Shown: positions 51,558 to 59,960 of the stretch, piece by piece | Layout: each line of letters begins with the position of its first letter | How positions within the stretch are numbered: the first letter of the stretch is position 1 | Program-made: the position numbers and the translations under genes | NCBI GenBank assembly: GCA_902363335.1 | Contig: CABIZV010000001.1 | Span: 310,001 to 374,000 of the forward strand | Origin: Enterobacteriaceae bacterium | GTDB lineage: Bacteria; Pseudomonadota; Gammaproteobacteria; Enterobacterales; Enterobacteriaceae | DNA length: 64,000 bases | Reading direction: 5' to 3' | Notes under the pieces: model-generated | What the model was told of the DNA's origin: nothing | Seen by the model: the letters and a program-made list of their open reading frames with translations, nothing else | The model's database searches: none

Positions 51558-52250
51558 ATGGAAAATCAACCTAAGTTGAATAGCAGTAAAGAAGTTATCG
51601 CATTTTTGGCCGAACGTTTCCCGCAGTGTTTTAGCGCGGAAGGTGAAGCTCGCCCCCTGAAAGTCGGTATTTTTCAGGATCTCGTCGAGCGTGTTGAAGG
51701 GGAAATGAACCTCAGCAAAACGCAGTTACGTTCAGCATTACGCCTTTATACCTCAAGCTGGCGCTACCTTTACGGCATCAAAGCCGGTGCCGTCCGTGTT
51801 GATCTCGATGGCAACCCATGCGGTGAACTCGACGAGCAACATGTTGCACATGCGCGTCAGCAGCTTGAAGAAGCTAAAGCTCGCGTTCAGGCGCAGCGCG
51901 CTGAACAGCAGGCTAAAAAACGCGAAGCGGCCGCTGCCGCAGGCGAGGCGGGTGATGCGCCACGTCGTGAGCGTAAGCCACGTCCACCGGTGCGTCGTAA
52001 AGAAGGGGCAGAGCGTAAGCCGCGCGCAGCCGCTGCACAACCTGCCGCTAAGCCAGTTCGCGAAGTTCGTGAAGAAAAACTGACTCCGGTATCCGACTTA
52101 TCTGTGTTGACTGTCGGTCAATCCTTGAAAGTTAAAGCGGGCAACAACGCAATGGACGCCACGATTCTCGAAATCACCAAAGACGGCGTTCGCGTGCAGC
52201 TTACTTCTGGTATGTCAATGATTGTACGCGCAGAACACCTGGTGTTCTGA
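51558..52250 (+). CDS. proQ: RNA chaperone ProQ
   Basis: The 230-residue protein has the N-terminal FinO-like RNA-binding domain (about residues 1 to 120, LRSALRLYTSSWRYLYG), a basic linker rich in RK, PR and AA (residues 130 to 175), and a C-terminal Tudor-like domain (LTVGQSLKVKAGNNAMDATI). ProQ binds structured sRNAs and mRNA 3' ends. It precedes prc by 19 bases. Confidence 0.96.
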   Translation: MENQPKLNSSKEVIAFLAERFPQCFSAEGEARPLKVGIFQDLVERVEGEMNLSKTQLRSALRLYTSSWRYLYGIKAGAVRVDLDGNPCGELDEQHVAHARQQLEEAKARVQAQRAEQQAKKREAAAAAGEAGDAPRRERKPRPPVRRKEGAERKPRAAAAQPAAKPVREVREEKLTPVSDLSVLTVGQSLKVKAGNNAMDATILEITKDGVRVQLTSGMSMIVRAEHLVF

Positions 52251-52269
52251 AACGGAGGCCGGGCCAGGC

Positions 52270-54318
52270 ATGAACACATTTTTTAGGCTCTCCGCGCTTG
52301 CTGGCCTGTTATTACTAACAGGCCAGGCCGTAGCGGTTGAAGATATTACTCGTGCTGACCAACTTCCTGTTCTCAAGGAAGAAACTCAGCACGCGACGGT
52401 CAGCGAGCGTGTCACCTCACGCTTTACCCGTTCCCATTATCGTCAGTTCGATCTCGACAAGGCTTTTTCAGCCAAAATCTTTAATCGCTACCTGAATTTG
52501 CTCGACTACAGCCACAACGTACTGCTGGCGGGTGATGTTGAGCAATTTGCGGCGAAGAAAGGGCAGATTGGCGACGAGCTGCGCTCGGGCAAACTGGACG
52601 TTTTTTACGACCTGTATAACCTGGCGCAAAAACGCCGCTTTGAGCGTTATGAGTATGCGTTGAAGGTGCTTGAGCGTCCGATGGACTTCACCGGCACTGA
52701 CACCTTTAACCTCGATCGCTCAAAGGCGCCGTGGCCAAAAGATCAGGCCGAGTTGGATAAGCTGTGGGATGGCAAGGTTAAGTACGACCAGTTGAGTTTG
52801 AAACTGGCGGGCAAAGATGACAAAGAGATCCACGACACGCTGGCGCGTCGCTACAAATTCGCCATCCGTCGTCTGGCTCAGACGAACAGCGAAGATGTGT
52901 TCTCGTTAGCGATGACCTCTTTTGCGCGTGAAATCGATCCGCACACTAACTACCTGTCACCACGCAATACCGAACAGTTCAATACTGAAATGAGCCTGTC
53001 TCTGGAAGGTATTGGTGCGGTGCTGCAAATGGACGACGACTACACCGTTATCAACTCCATGGTAGCGGGCGGCCCGGCGGCGAAAAGCAAAGCGATAAGC
53101 GTTGGCGATCGCATTGTTGGCGTGGGTCAGTCAGGCAAAGGCATGGTCGATGTGATTGGCTGGCGTCTTGATGACGTTGTCGCCTTGATCAAAGGGCCGA
53201 AAGGCAGCAAGGTTCGCCTGGAAGTTCTGCCTGCCGGTAAAGGTTCGAAAACCCGCATTGTCACGCTGACCCGCGAACGCATTCGCCTTGAAGACCGGGC
53301 GGTGAAAATGTCGGTCAAGGGCGTTGGCAAGGATAAAGTCGGCGTTCTCGATATTCCTGGCTTCTACGTAGGTCTGACCGAAGATGTGAAAGTACAGCTG
53401 CAAAAGCTGGAAAAACAGAATGTCAGCAGCGTGATTATCGATCTGCGCAGCAACGGCGGCGGGGCGCTGACTGAAGCGGTATCGCTTTCCGGTCTGTTTA
53501 TTCCGTCCGGGCCGGTCGTGCAGGTGCGTGATAACAACGGTAAAGTTCGCGAAGATAGCGATACCGATGGCGTTGTCTATTACAAAGGGCCGCTGGTGGT
53601 TCTGGTCGACCGCTTTAGCGCGTCAGCATCAGAAATTTTTGCTGCTGCGATGCAGGACTATGGCCGCGCGCTTATCGTTGGTGAACCGACCTTCGGGAAA
53701 GGCACCGTACAGCAGTATCGCTCGTTGAATCGTATTTACGATCAGATGCTGCGACCTGAGTGGCCAGCGCTTGGCTCTGTCCAGTACACCATCCAGAAGT
53801 TCTACCGCATCAACGGCGGCAGTACCCAGCGTAAAGGGGTGACCCCGGATATTCTGATGCCAACCGGCAAGGAAGAGACCGAAACGGGTGAGAAGTTCGA
53901 AGACAACGCACTGCCGTGGGACAGCGTTAATGCTGCCACCTATGTGAAGTCAGGCGATATGGCGCCGTTCGAACCTGAGCTACTGAAGCTGCACGATCAA
54001 CGTATTGCGAAAGATCCCGAGTTCCAGTACATCGTGAAAGACATTGCCCACTTCAATGCGTTGAAAGATAAGCGCAATATTGCTTCTCTGAATTACGCTC
54101 AGCGTCTGAAAGAGAACGATGAAGATGATGCAACGCGTCTGGCGCGGATTAACGATCGCTATAAGCGTGAAGGAAAACCGCCGCTGAAGAAACTCGACGA
54201 TTTGCCTAAGGATTACAAAGAACCGGATCCGTACCTTGATGAGACGGTTAAAATAGCCGTGGATCTGGCGAAGCTTGAAAAAGCGAATCCTGCCGAGCAA
54301 CCCGCAGCAAGCAAATAA
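52270..54318 (+). CDS. prc: Tail-specific protease Prc
   Basis: The 682-residue periplasmic protease has a signal peptide (MNTFFRLSALAGLLLLTGQA), a PDZ domain around residues 230 to 320 (LQMDDDYTVINSMVAGGPA), and the Ser-Lys dyad in DRFSASASEIFAAAM and PTFGKGTVQQY. It degrades C-terminally tagged proteins, processes FtsI and removes MepS. I chose ATG 52270 by family N-terminus. It is co-transcribed with proQ. Confidence 0.96.
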   Translation: MNTFFRLSALAGLLLLTGQAVAVEDITRADQLPVLKEETQHATVSERVTSRFTRSHYRQFDLDKAFSAKIFNRYLNLLDYSHNVLLAGDVEQFAAKKGQIGDELRSGKLDVFYDLYNLAQKRRFERYEYALKVLERPMDFTGTDTFNLDRSKAPWPKDQAELDKLWDGKVKYDQLSLKLAGKDDKEIHDTLARRYKFAIRRLAQTNSEDVFSLAMTSFAREIDPHTNYLSPRNTEQFNTEMSLSLEGIGAVLQMDDDYTVINSMVAGGPAAKSKAISVGDRIVGVGQSGKGMVDVIGWRLDDVVALIKGPKGSKVRLEVLPAGKGSKTRIVTLTRERIRLEDRAVKMSVKGVGKDKVGVLDIPGFYVGLTEDVKVQLQKLEKQNVSSVIIDLRSNGGGALTEAVSLSGLFIPSGPVVQVRDNNGKVREDSDTDGVVYYKGPLVVLVDRFSASASEIFAAAMQDYGRALIVGEPTFGKGTVQQYRSLNRIYDQMLRPEWPALGSVQYTIQKFYRINGGSTQRKGVTPDILMPTGKEETETGEKFEDNALPWDSVNAATYVKSGDMAPFEPELLKLHDQRIAKDPEFQYIVKDIAHFNALKDKRNIASLNYAQRLKENDEDDATRLARINDRYKREGKPPLKKLDDLPKDYKEPDPYLDETVKIAVDLAKLEKANPAEQPAASK

Positions 54319-54323
54319 CCCCC

Positions 54324-54355
54324 AACAGGCACAAGCAATTGTGCCTGTTTTTTTT
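54324..54355 (+). terminator. Terminator after prc
   Basis: AACAGGCACAA pairs with TTGTGCCTGTT and is followed by eight T. Confidence 0.88.
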
Positions 54356-54512
54356 AGCTCTCACATCTTCTCGTCAACAACTATGCTACAAAATGTAAAG
54401 TTGTGTCTTTCTCGTGACTTAGCCTGGCTTAATCGTTGAAAATTGCCGTATTGCCCTTACGATATGGGTAATCGCATAGTGCGTTTTGTTAAAATGAGGT
54501 TAAAAGTTAATT

Positions 54513-55397
54513 ATGATGCGAATCGCGCTCTTCCTGATGACCAACCTGGCAGTGATGGTTGTGTTTGGGCTGGTGCTAAGCCTGACAGGAATTCAGTCGA
54601 GCAGCATAACGGGTCTGCTGATCATGGCGCTGCTATTTGGTTTTGGCGGTTCTATTATTTCTTTGATGATGTCGAAGTGGATGGCGTTGAAGTCGGTAGG
54701 TGGTGAGGTTATCGAGCAGCCACGTAACGAGCAGGAGCGCTGGTTGATGGCAACCGTTGCCCGTCAGGCCCAGCAGGTCGGTATTGCGATGCCTCAGGTT
54801 GCTCTTTATCACGCGCCGGATATTAACGCCTTTGCCACCGGCGCACGTCGTGATGCATCCCTGGTCGCGGTGAGTACCGGTCTGTTGCAGAATATGAGCC
54901 GTGACGAAGCGGAAGCGGTTATTGCTCACGAGATTAGCCACATCGCCAACGGTGATATGGTTACCATGACGCTGATTCAGGGTATCGTGAACACCTTTGT
55001 TATCTTTGTCTCGCGCATTATCGCGCAGATTGCGGCCGGTTTTCTCGGCGGTAACCGCGATGAAGGCGAAGAAGGTGGCAATGGTAATCCGCTGATCTAT
55101 TTTGCTGTTTCCATGGTTCTGGAACTGGTGTTTGGGATCCTGGCGAGCATTATCACCATGTGGTTCTCACGCTACCGTGAATTCCACGCCGACGCGGGTT
55201 CGGCGAAACTGGTAGGTCGTGAAAAGATGATTGCCGCGCTGCAACGTCTGAAAACCAGCTACGAGCCGCAGGAAGCCAGCAGCATGATGGCGTTTTGCAT
55301 TAACGGTAAGTCGAAATCATTGAGCGAAATGTTCATGACGCACCCGCCGTTGGATAAACGTATCGAAGCGCTGCGTAGCGGCGAATACATGAAGTAA
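54513..55397 (+). CDS. htpX: Membrane metalloprotease HtpX
   Basis: The 294-residue M48 protease has two N-terminal helices, the zinc motif VIAHEISHIANGD near residue 135, and the third ligand in REFHADAGSAKLVGR, with two more helices in between. It helps FtsH remove misfolded inner-membrane proteins. The length matches E. coli. The start ATG ATG at 54513 follows a weak ribosome site. In E. coli it is Cpx-controlled. Confidence 0.96.
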   Translation: MMRIALFLMTNLAVMVVFGLVLSLTGIQSSSITGLLIMALLFGFGGSIISLMMSKWMALKSVGGEVIEQPRNEQERWLMATVARQAQQVGIAMPQVALYHAPDINAFATGARRDASLVAVSTGLLQNMSRDEAEAVIAHEISHIANGDMVTMTLIQGIVNTFVIFVSRIIAQIAAGFLGGNRDEGEEGGNGNPLIYFAVSMVLELVFGILASIITMWFSRYREFHADAGSAKLVGREKMIAALQRLKTSYEPQEASSMMAFCINGKSKSLSEMFMTHPPLDKRIEALRSGEYMK

Positions 55398-55402
55398 CAA
55401 AC

Positions 55403-55424
55403 AAGCGCCTCAATTGAGGCGCTT
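55403..55424. terminator. Bidirectional terminator between htpX and yebQ
   Basis: AAGCGCCTCAATTGAGGCGCTT is a perfect palindrome with T-rich or A-rich flanks. Confidence 0.8.
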
Positions 55425-55436
55425 TTCAATTGTGCC

Positions 55437-56810
55437 CTAACTCCGGGCCCGAGGCTGGGTGATGCGTAAACCACTAAACAGCGTCGCGACGACCGCCAGG
55501 CTACCCGCGAGCAGCAGCGAAACGTGAGTCCCGCCATTGCCAAACGCGTTGAACATCAGCGCAACCAGCGCAGCACCGGTACTCTGACCTAAAAGACGCG
55601 CCGTCCCCAGCATCCCACTTGCGCCGCCGCTGCGGTTACGCGGGGCAGAGGCAATAATCGTGTGGTTGTTTGGCGACTGGAACAGACCAAAGCCTGCGCC
55701 GCACAACAGCATACGCCAGATAATATCGATATCACTGGGAGAGGCTGGCAGCATCGCCATCGCAAATAGCCCGCAGGCCATTATGCCCATTCCCAGTGCC
55801 CCCAATAAGCCCGCATGAACCCGCTCAATCATGTAACCCGCCAATGGCGCCATTACCATTGTCGCCAGCGGCCACGGCGTCAACAGCAGCCCGGTTTCCA
55901 CTTCGCTACGACCGACAATACTTTGCAGGAAGAAGGGCAGCGAGACCATCGCCAGCATCTGGGCGCAGAATGAACAGATAGAGGTGCAAATGGAAAGGGA
56001 AAACAGCGGAATACGCAGCAGATCGACCGGCAGTAGCGGTACCGGCAAACGCAGCTGGCGACGCACAAAGAAGAAGCCAATCACCAGCAGTGCGACCACT
56101 TCAGCCATCACCAGCGTAACGGACTGGCCTTGGGCAAAACCGCTTAATGCGGTAATCAGCAAGCCAAAGGTGAGGGCATTCATCACCGCACTTGGCAGGT
56201 CAAAGCGCTGGGTCTGACTGCGGGTACCGTTGGACGGCAGGAATCGCACCGCCAACAGCCAGGCGATAATCCCTAGCGGAACGTTAATCAGAAACAGCCA
56301 TTGCCAGGAGGCCAGCGACAGAATTGCAGCGGCAATGGTTGGCCCGGCGGCAGAAGAGACAGCGACCACGAACGAGTTAATCCCCATTCCGCGCCCGAGC
56401 TGCCGCTGGGGATAAATCAGACGAATCAGCGCGGTGTTCACGCTCATTAACGCCGCGCCGCCAAAGCCTTGCGCAATACGCGCGAGGGTTAGCATCTCCA
56501 GCGAATGTGAAAAGGCGCACAGCAGCGAGGTTAAGGTAAAGACCACGAGGCCGGCTTTATAGATTCGATGGTAGCCAATCATATCGCCAAGAAAGGAGAG
56601 CGACAGTAAAGAGATGACGATGGCTATTTGATAGGCATTCACTATCCAGATAGAGGCAGCCGGCGATGCGTTGAGGTCGGTGGCAATGGTGGGTAATGCC
56701 ACGTTGGCAATCGCACCGTCTAGCACGGCCATGGTGATACCAATAACAATGGTCAGGATGGCGCCGTAACGCTGGGGGACGGGCAGGCCATCAATCAGGG
56801 GTCTAGTCAT
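55437..56810 (-). CDS. yebQ: MFS drug-efflux-type transporter YebQ
   Basis: The 457-residue protein has 12 to 14 hydrophobic helices and the DHA2-type motif LDGAIANVALPTIATDL near residue 28 plus GFGGAALMSVNTALI and the antiporter segment NSFVVAVSSAAGPTIAAAIL. The length equals E. coli YebQ. I chose MTRPLIDGLPVPQRY at 56810 over an ATG 12 codons upstream. The substrate is unknown. Confidence 0.92.
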   Translation of the reverse strand: MTRPLIDGLPVPQRYGAILTIVIGITMAVLDGAIANVALPTIATDLNASPAASIWIVNAYQIAIVISLLSLSFLGDMIGYHRIYKAGLVVFTLTSLLCAFSHSLEMLTLARIAQGFGGAALMSVNTALIRLIYPQRQLGRGMGINSFVVAVSSAAGPTIAAAILSLASWQWLFLINVPLGIIAWLLAVRFLPSNGTRSQTQRFDLPSAVMNALTFGLLITALSGFAQGQSVTLVMAEVVALLVIGFFFVRRQLRLPVPLLPVDLLRIPLFSLSICTSICSFCAQMLAMVSLPFFLQSIVGRSEVETGLLLTPWPLATMVMAPLAGYMIERVHAGLLGALGMGIMACGLFAMAMLPASPSDIDIIWRMLLCGAGFGLFQSPNNHTIIASAPRNRSGGASGMLGTARLLGQSTGAALVALMFNAFGNGGTHVSLLLAGSLAVVATLFSGLRITQPRARS

Positions 56811-56988
56811 GAGAAGAAACTTGTTTTCAGGGAAATAATTGAGCAAGAAATGATTCTAGCATTGATTAATCTATTGAATGTCGCAGATTTGTAACCAGGT
56901 CACAGAAGTTTCATTGCTACAAAGGCATTGCGAAATTATAATAAAAACCGGTTCTAATATTTATAAAACAGTTGCGATGAGGTGATAA

Positions 56989-57780
56989 ATGTCAGCAGCG
57001 GATTTGGACAAGCAGCCAGATTCTGTCTCTTCGGTACTAAAGGTTTTTGGTATCCTGCAGGCACTTGGCGAAGAACGCGAAATCGGTATTACTGAACTTT
57101 CGCAGCGCGTCATGATGTCGAAAAGCACCGTTTATCGCTTTTTGCAGACCATGAAATCGCTAGGGTATGTTGCCCAGGAAGGGGAGTCCGAAAAGTATTC
57201 GCTCACGCTGAAACTGTTTGAGTTGGGTGCTCGCGCATTACAGAACGTCGATTTGATTCGTAGCGCAGATATTCAGATGCGTGAATTGTCTCGTTTAACC
57301 AAAGAGACCGTTCACCTGGGCGCGCTGGATGAAGACTCAATTGTCTACATCCACAAGATTGATTCTATGTATAACCTGCGTATGTACTCCCGTGTGGGAC
57401 GTCGTAACCCGTTGTATAGTACGGCAATTGGTAAGGTTCTTCTGGCCTGGCGCGAGACTGACGAAGTGCGTCAGATCCTCGACGGCGTTGAGTTCAAGGT
57501 GAGCACTGACCGTACTATTGCCAATACTGATGAACTTATCACTGTGCTGTCGCAGGTGCGTAAGCAGGGTTATGGTGAAGATAACGAAGAGCAGGAAGAA
57601 GGTCTGCGGTGTATCGGGGTACCGGTATTTGACCGCTTTGGCGTAGTTATCGCGGGCTTGAGTATCTCGTTCCCGACCCTACGCTTCTCAGAAGAGCGTC
57701 TGCATGAGTACGTAGCGATGCTGCATACGGCTGCACGTAAAATTTCAGAGCAAATGGGTTATAACGATTATCCATTCTGA
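56989..57780 (+). CDS. kdgR: IclR-family repressor KdgR
   Basis: The 263-residue regulator has an N-terminal winged helix (ITELSQRVMMSKSTVYRFLQTM, residues 35 to 56) and the IclR effector domain (YSTAIGKVLLAWRE, EEGLRCIGVPVFDRFG). KdgR represses genes for 2-keto-3-deoxygluconate and pectin-derived sugar use and is relieved by KDG. This relates it to the eda branch at 35 kb. It is divergent from yebQ. Confidence 0.95.
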   Translation: MSAADLDKQPDSVSSVLKVFGILQALGEEREIGITELSQRVMMSKSTVYRFLQTMKSLGYVAQEGESEKYSLTLKLFELGARALQNVDLIRSADIQMRELSRLTKETVHLGALDEDSIVYIHKIDSMYNLRMYSRVGRRNPLYSTAIGKVLLAWRETDEVRQILDGVEFKVSTDRTIANTDELITVLSQVRKQGYGEDNEEQEEGLRCIGVPVFDRFGVVIAGLSISFPTLRFSEERLHEYVAMLHTAARKISEQMGYNDYPF

Positions 57781-57790
57781 GTCTGAGACA

Positions 57791-57819
57791 AAATGCCCGG
57801 GGTTACCGGGTATTTTTTT
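57791..57819. terminator. Terminator after kdgR
   Basis: ATGCCCGG and CCGGGTAT enclose GGTTA and are followed by seven T. Confidence 0.78.
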
Positions 57820-57827
57820 GTCCATTT

Positions 57828-58067
57828 TTAGCCTTCGTCTACCACGCTTGCGCTTTTACGCAGCAGCGGGCAGCTCGGCCGGCCGACAACGCCGTTGTCG
57901 CCATGAAGATAAAATGCCGTGCTGAATCCTTGTGCCGTCAGATATTTACACTGTAACCCCAGACCACCCGCGGTTTTTTGACTTCCCGCCAGTACGCCAT
58001 AGCCGCTCATTAAGACCCCAATGGCAACAATCGCCAGGAAAATGACGGTTCGGATAAACAAGCGCAT
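57828..58067 (-). CDS. yobH: Small secreted or anchored protein YobH
   Basis: The 79-residue protein has an N-terminal hydrophobic helix (VIFLAIVAIGVLMSGYGVLAG) and two cysteines in LGLQCKYLTAQG and PSCPLLRKS, matching E. coli YobH. Its function is unknown. It is divergent from mgrB and converges with kdgR. Confidence 0.9.
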   Translation of the reverse strand: MRLFIRTVIFLAIVAIGVLMSGYGVLAGSQKTAGGLGLQCKYLTAQGFSTAFYLHGDNGVVGRPSCPLLRKSASVVDEG

Positions 58068-58181
58068 GAGAATTCCTCTTCTATTATTTTCTGCATAGAT
58101 AATACGATACTTCGTTGATAAATTGACACAAGTCTATGATTCCTAAAAGCAGGAGATGCCGTTACAGTTAGCCGCGGTTTA

Positions 58182-58199
58182 AGGTTAGCATGCTAACCT
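58182..58199. promoter_or_regulatory. Perfect 18-bp palindrome upstream of mgrB
   Basis: AGGTTAGCATGCTAACCT is perfectly self-complementary and ends 36 bases before the mgrB start. The flanking GGTTTA-AGGTTA resembles PhoP half-sites, but the standard 11-base phasing is not met, so the bound factor is uncertain. Confidence 0.45.
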
Positions 58200-58235
58200 G
58201 ATTGCATCTGAATAAGAATTCATGCGGAGAGTGGA

Positions 58236-58379
58236 GTGAAAAAGTTTCGGTGGGTATTATTAATACTCGTAATCGCTGCCTGCCTGCTGCTGTGGACCCA
58301 GATGATCAACGTGATGTGCGATCAGGATGTCCAGTTCTTCAGCGGTGTTTGCAGCATTAACAGGTATATACCCTGGTAA
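58236..58379 (+). CDS. mgrB: PhoQ inhibitor peptide MgrB
   Basis: The 47-residue protein starts at GTG 58236 with KKFRWVLLILVIAACLLLW, one membrane helix, and has the conserved periplasmic part MCDQDVQFFSGVCSINRYIPW with two cysteines. MgrB binds and inhibits the sensor kinase PhoQ, and its loss causes polymyxin resistance in related bacteria. Here the gene is intact. It is divergent from yobH. Confidence 0.95.
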   Translation: MKKFRWVLLILVIAACLLLWTQMINVMCDQDVQFFSGVCSINRYIPW

Positions 58380-58452
58380 AACATTTTTGCCGGTAGCGAT
58401 TTCCTTCCGTAATGTGAGTGGTAGAATAGATCGTTCCTTTTGAGGTGGTAAA

Positions 58453-58743
58453 ATGAGTGATCTTGTAAGTTCTGGGGCATTAAATCTGGCCTCTTTGGCG
58501 TTATCCTTCCTGTTGCTGTTAGTGGGTTTGGTATTGTGGTTCTTCGTGAATCGCGCCAGCTCCCGCGCTAATGAGCAAATCGAACTCCTTGAATCGTTAC
58601 TCGATCAGCAAAAGCGCCAGAATGCGCTGCTGCGTCGACTGTGCGAAGCCAATGAGCCTGAGAAAAAAGAAGAAGCGCCGAAGGCAGAAGACGTAAAAGA
58701 AGACAATGAAGACGATTTCATCCGCCTGGTCGCTGAGCGCTAG
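58453..58743 (+). CDS. yebO: Small membrane protein YebO
   Basis: The 96-residue protein has one N-terminal helix (LASLALSFLLLLVGLVLWFF) followed by a helical cytoplasmic part and an acidic tail (EKKEEAPKAEDVKEDNEDD). It matches YebO of E. coli. Its function is unknown. It follows mgrB by about 70 bases, as in E. coli. Confidence 0.92.
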   Translation: MSDLVSSGALNLASLALSFLLLLVGLVLWFFVNRASSRANEQIELLESLLDQQKRQNALLRRLCEANEPEKKEEAPKAEDVKEDNEDDFIRLVAER

Positions 58744-59483
58744 TCTCTTCAAAGAATGACGCCGTGCAGCCTGTGAAGGGCTGCCGGAAAACTTGTAAAG
58801 CACCATTTCAGGGCAAGCCGCCCGTTTTCCCCAGGGCGTACCTTTCTGCATCACTGGGCAGTTTGCACTTTCCCATCATCCTCTTTTTACAGGCTACCTG
58901 ACCGGTATGTCGCTGTTATCTATGCCTCATTCATCATCGCTATTTCGACTACAGGATATATTATCCCTCGTATTAACATTGTAGCGGCGATTAATTAATC
59001 ATCTAATTTGTTGTACATTATCTGCATGAAATGAGCGAAACGTTTTTATTGCGTGATGATGAGGCAATGTCACGAAACTTTCATTATTTTGGTGCAAACT
59101 CATTACCGTTATTAAACGCGCAGTCGGCGTTTGATTATCAAACACCTGTAAAGCACTTATAACCGTTCGGCAAAATGGCGGGCAAAAAGTTATAGTGGAA
59201 ATAGCACTAAGGATATAAAAAAAAATTTCATAATCTGCCTTGCTCTGCGCGCAGCGCCAGGACGGCTTCATGTTAAAAAAGTCTTACGTTACCGTAAGCT
59301 AGGTCACATTTAAGCCTGGAGCATGCGGAGATGATAAGGCTTAAGTAGAGACGTTAATCTCTGTTCTCGCCAATGATTTTTTTGGATTTGTGCGGCTGAT
59401 CGAGACACGTTTAAAAATGGCTTGCCATTAATTACGTTGTATGTGATAACACGTTTTGGGTTAAACGAGGTACAGTTCTGTTT
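58744..59483. other. 740-base gap holding the yobF-cspC leader
   Basis: No convincing protein gene is present. The gap holds AT-rich promoter-like stretches and two short hairpins, CTTACGTTACCGTAAG at about 59,283 and AGAGACGTTAATCTCT at about 59,347. They fit a structured 5' leader such as cold-shock and stress genes carry. An open minus frame at 58999 to 59271 is not supported. Confidence 0.55.
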
Positions 59484-59600
59484 ATGTATGGCATTATCAG
59501 TAAAGAAGTCCTGAGTAAAAACGTTGACGTTGAATACCGCTTCTCTGCCGAACCTTTAATTAGTGCCGCATGCAGTCATGTCTCAGTTTTATCTATATGA
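59484..59600 (+). CDS. yobF: Stress-induced small protein YobF
   Basis: The 38-residue peptide reads MYGIISKEVLSKNVDVEYRF then SAEPLISAACSHVSVLSI, matching E. coli YobF (47 residues) but ending nine residues earlier. YobF accumulates in heat shock in E. coli and its role is unknown. It lies 42 bases before cspC and is co-transcribed with it. Confidence 0.9.
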   Translation: MYGIISKEVLSKNVDVEYRFSAEPLISAACSHVSVLSI

Positions 59601-59642
59601 AAGCGCCTGCGGGCGCAGAAAACACTCTAAGGAATTTTGCAA

Positions 59643-59852
59643 ATGGCAAAGATTAAAGGTCAAGTTAAGTGGTTCAACGAGTCTAAAGGTTTTGGCTTCA
59701 TTACTCCTGCTGACGGCAGCAAAGATGTATTCGTACATTTCTCTGCAATCCAGGGTAACGGCTTCAAAACTCTGGCTGAAGGCCAGAACGTTGAGTTCGA
59801 AATTCAGGACGGCCAGAAAGGCCCAGCGGCTGTTAACGTAACCGCTATCTGA
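59643..59852 (+). CDS. cspC: Cold-shock family RNA chaperone CspC
   Basis: The 69-residue protein starts [20 protein letters not shown] with RNP1 (KGFGFI) and RNP2 (VFVHFSAI), matching E. coli CspC. CspC is made at normal temperature and stabilises rpoS and other mRNAs. I chose ATG 59643 over an ATG two codons upstream, after AAGGAA. A terminator follows at 59902. Confidence 0.96.
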
Positions 59853-59901
59853 TTCGACAATCACTGATCTTGCGGCGCGATAGCGCACCATCATCAGACA
59901 T

Positions 59902-59926
59902 AAAGCCTCGCTAATGCGGGGCTTTC
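59902..59926 (+). terminator. Terminator after cspC
   Basis: AAAGCCTCGC and GCGGGGCTTT form the stem around TAAT. Confidence 0.78.
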
Positions 59927-59960
59927 TCATTTTATGTGCCGTAGTCCGCAAACCTTCCAA

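Noticed and set aside
58171..58190. PhoP box upstream of mgrB
   Set aside because: GTTTA-like half-sites are present, but the 11-base direct repeat phasing is not met, so I did not call it as a PhoP box.
58999..59271. 90-codon minus-strand frame in the yebO-yobF gap
   Set aside because: It has no clear ribosome site or similarity, and its sequence overlaps likely leader RNA.
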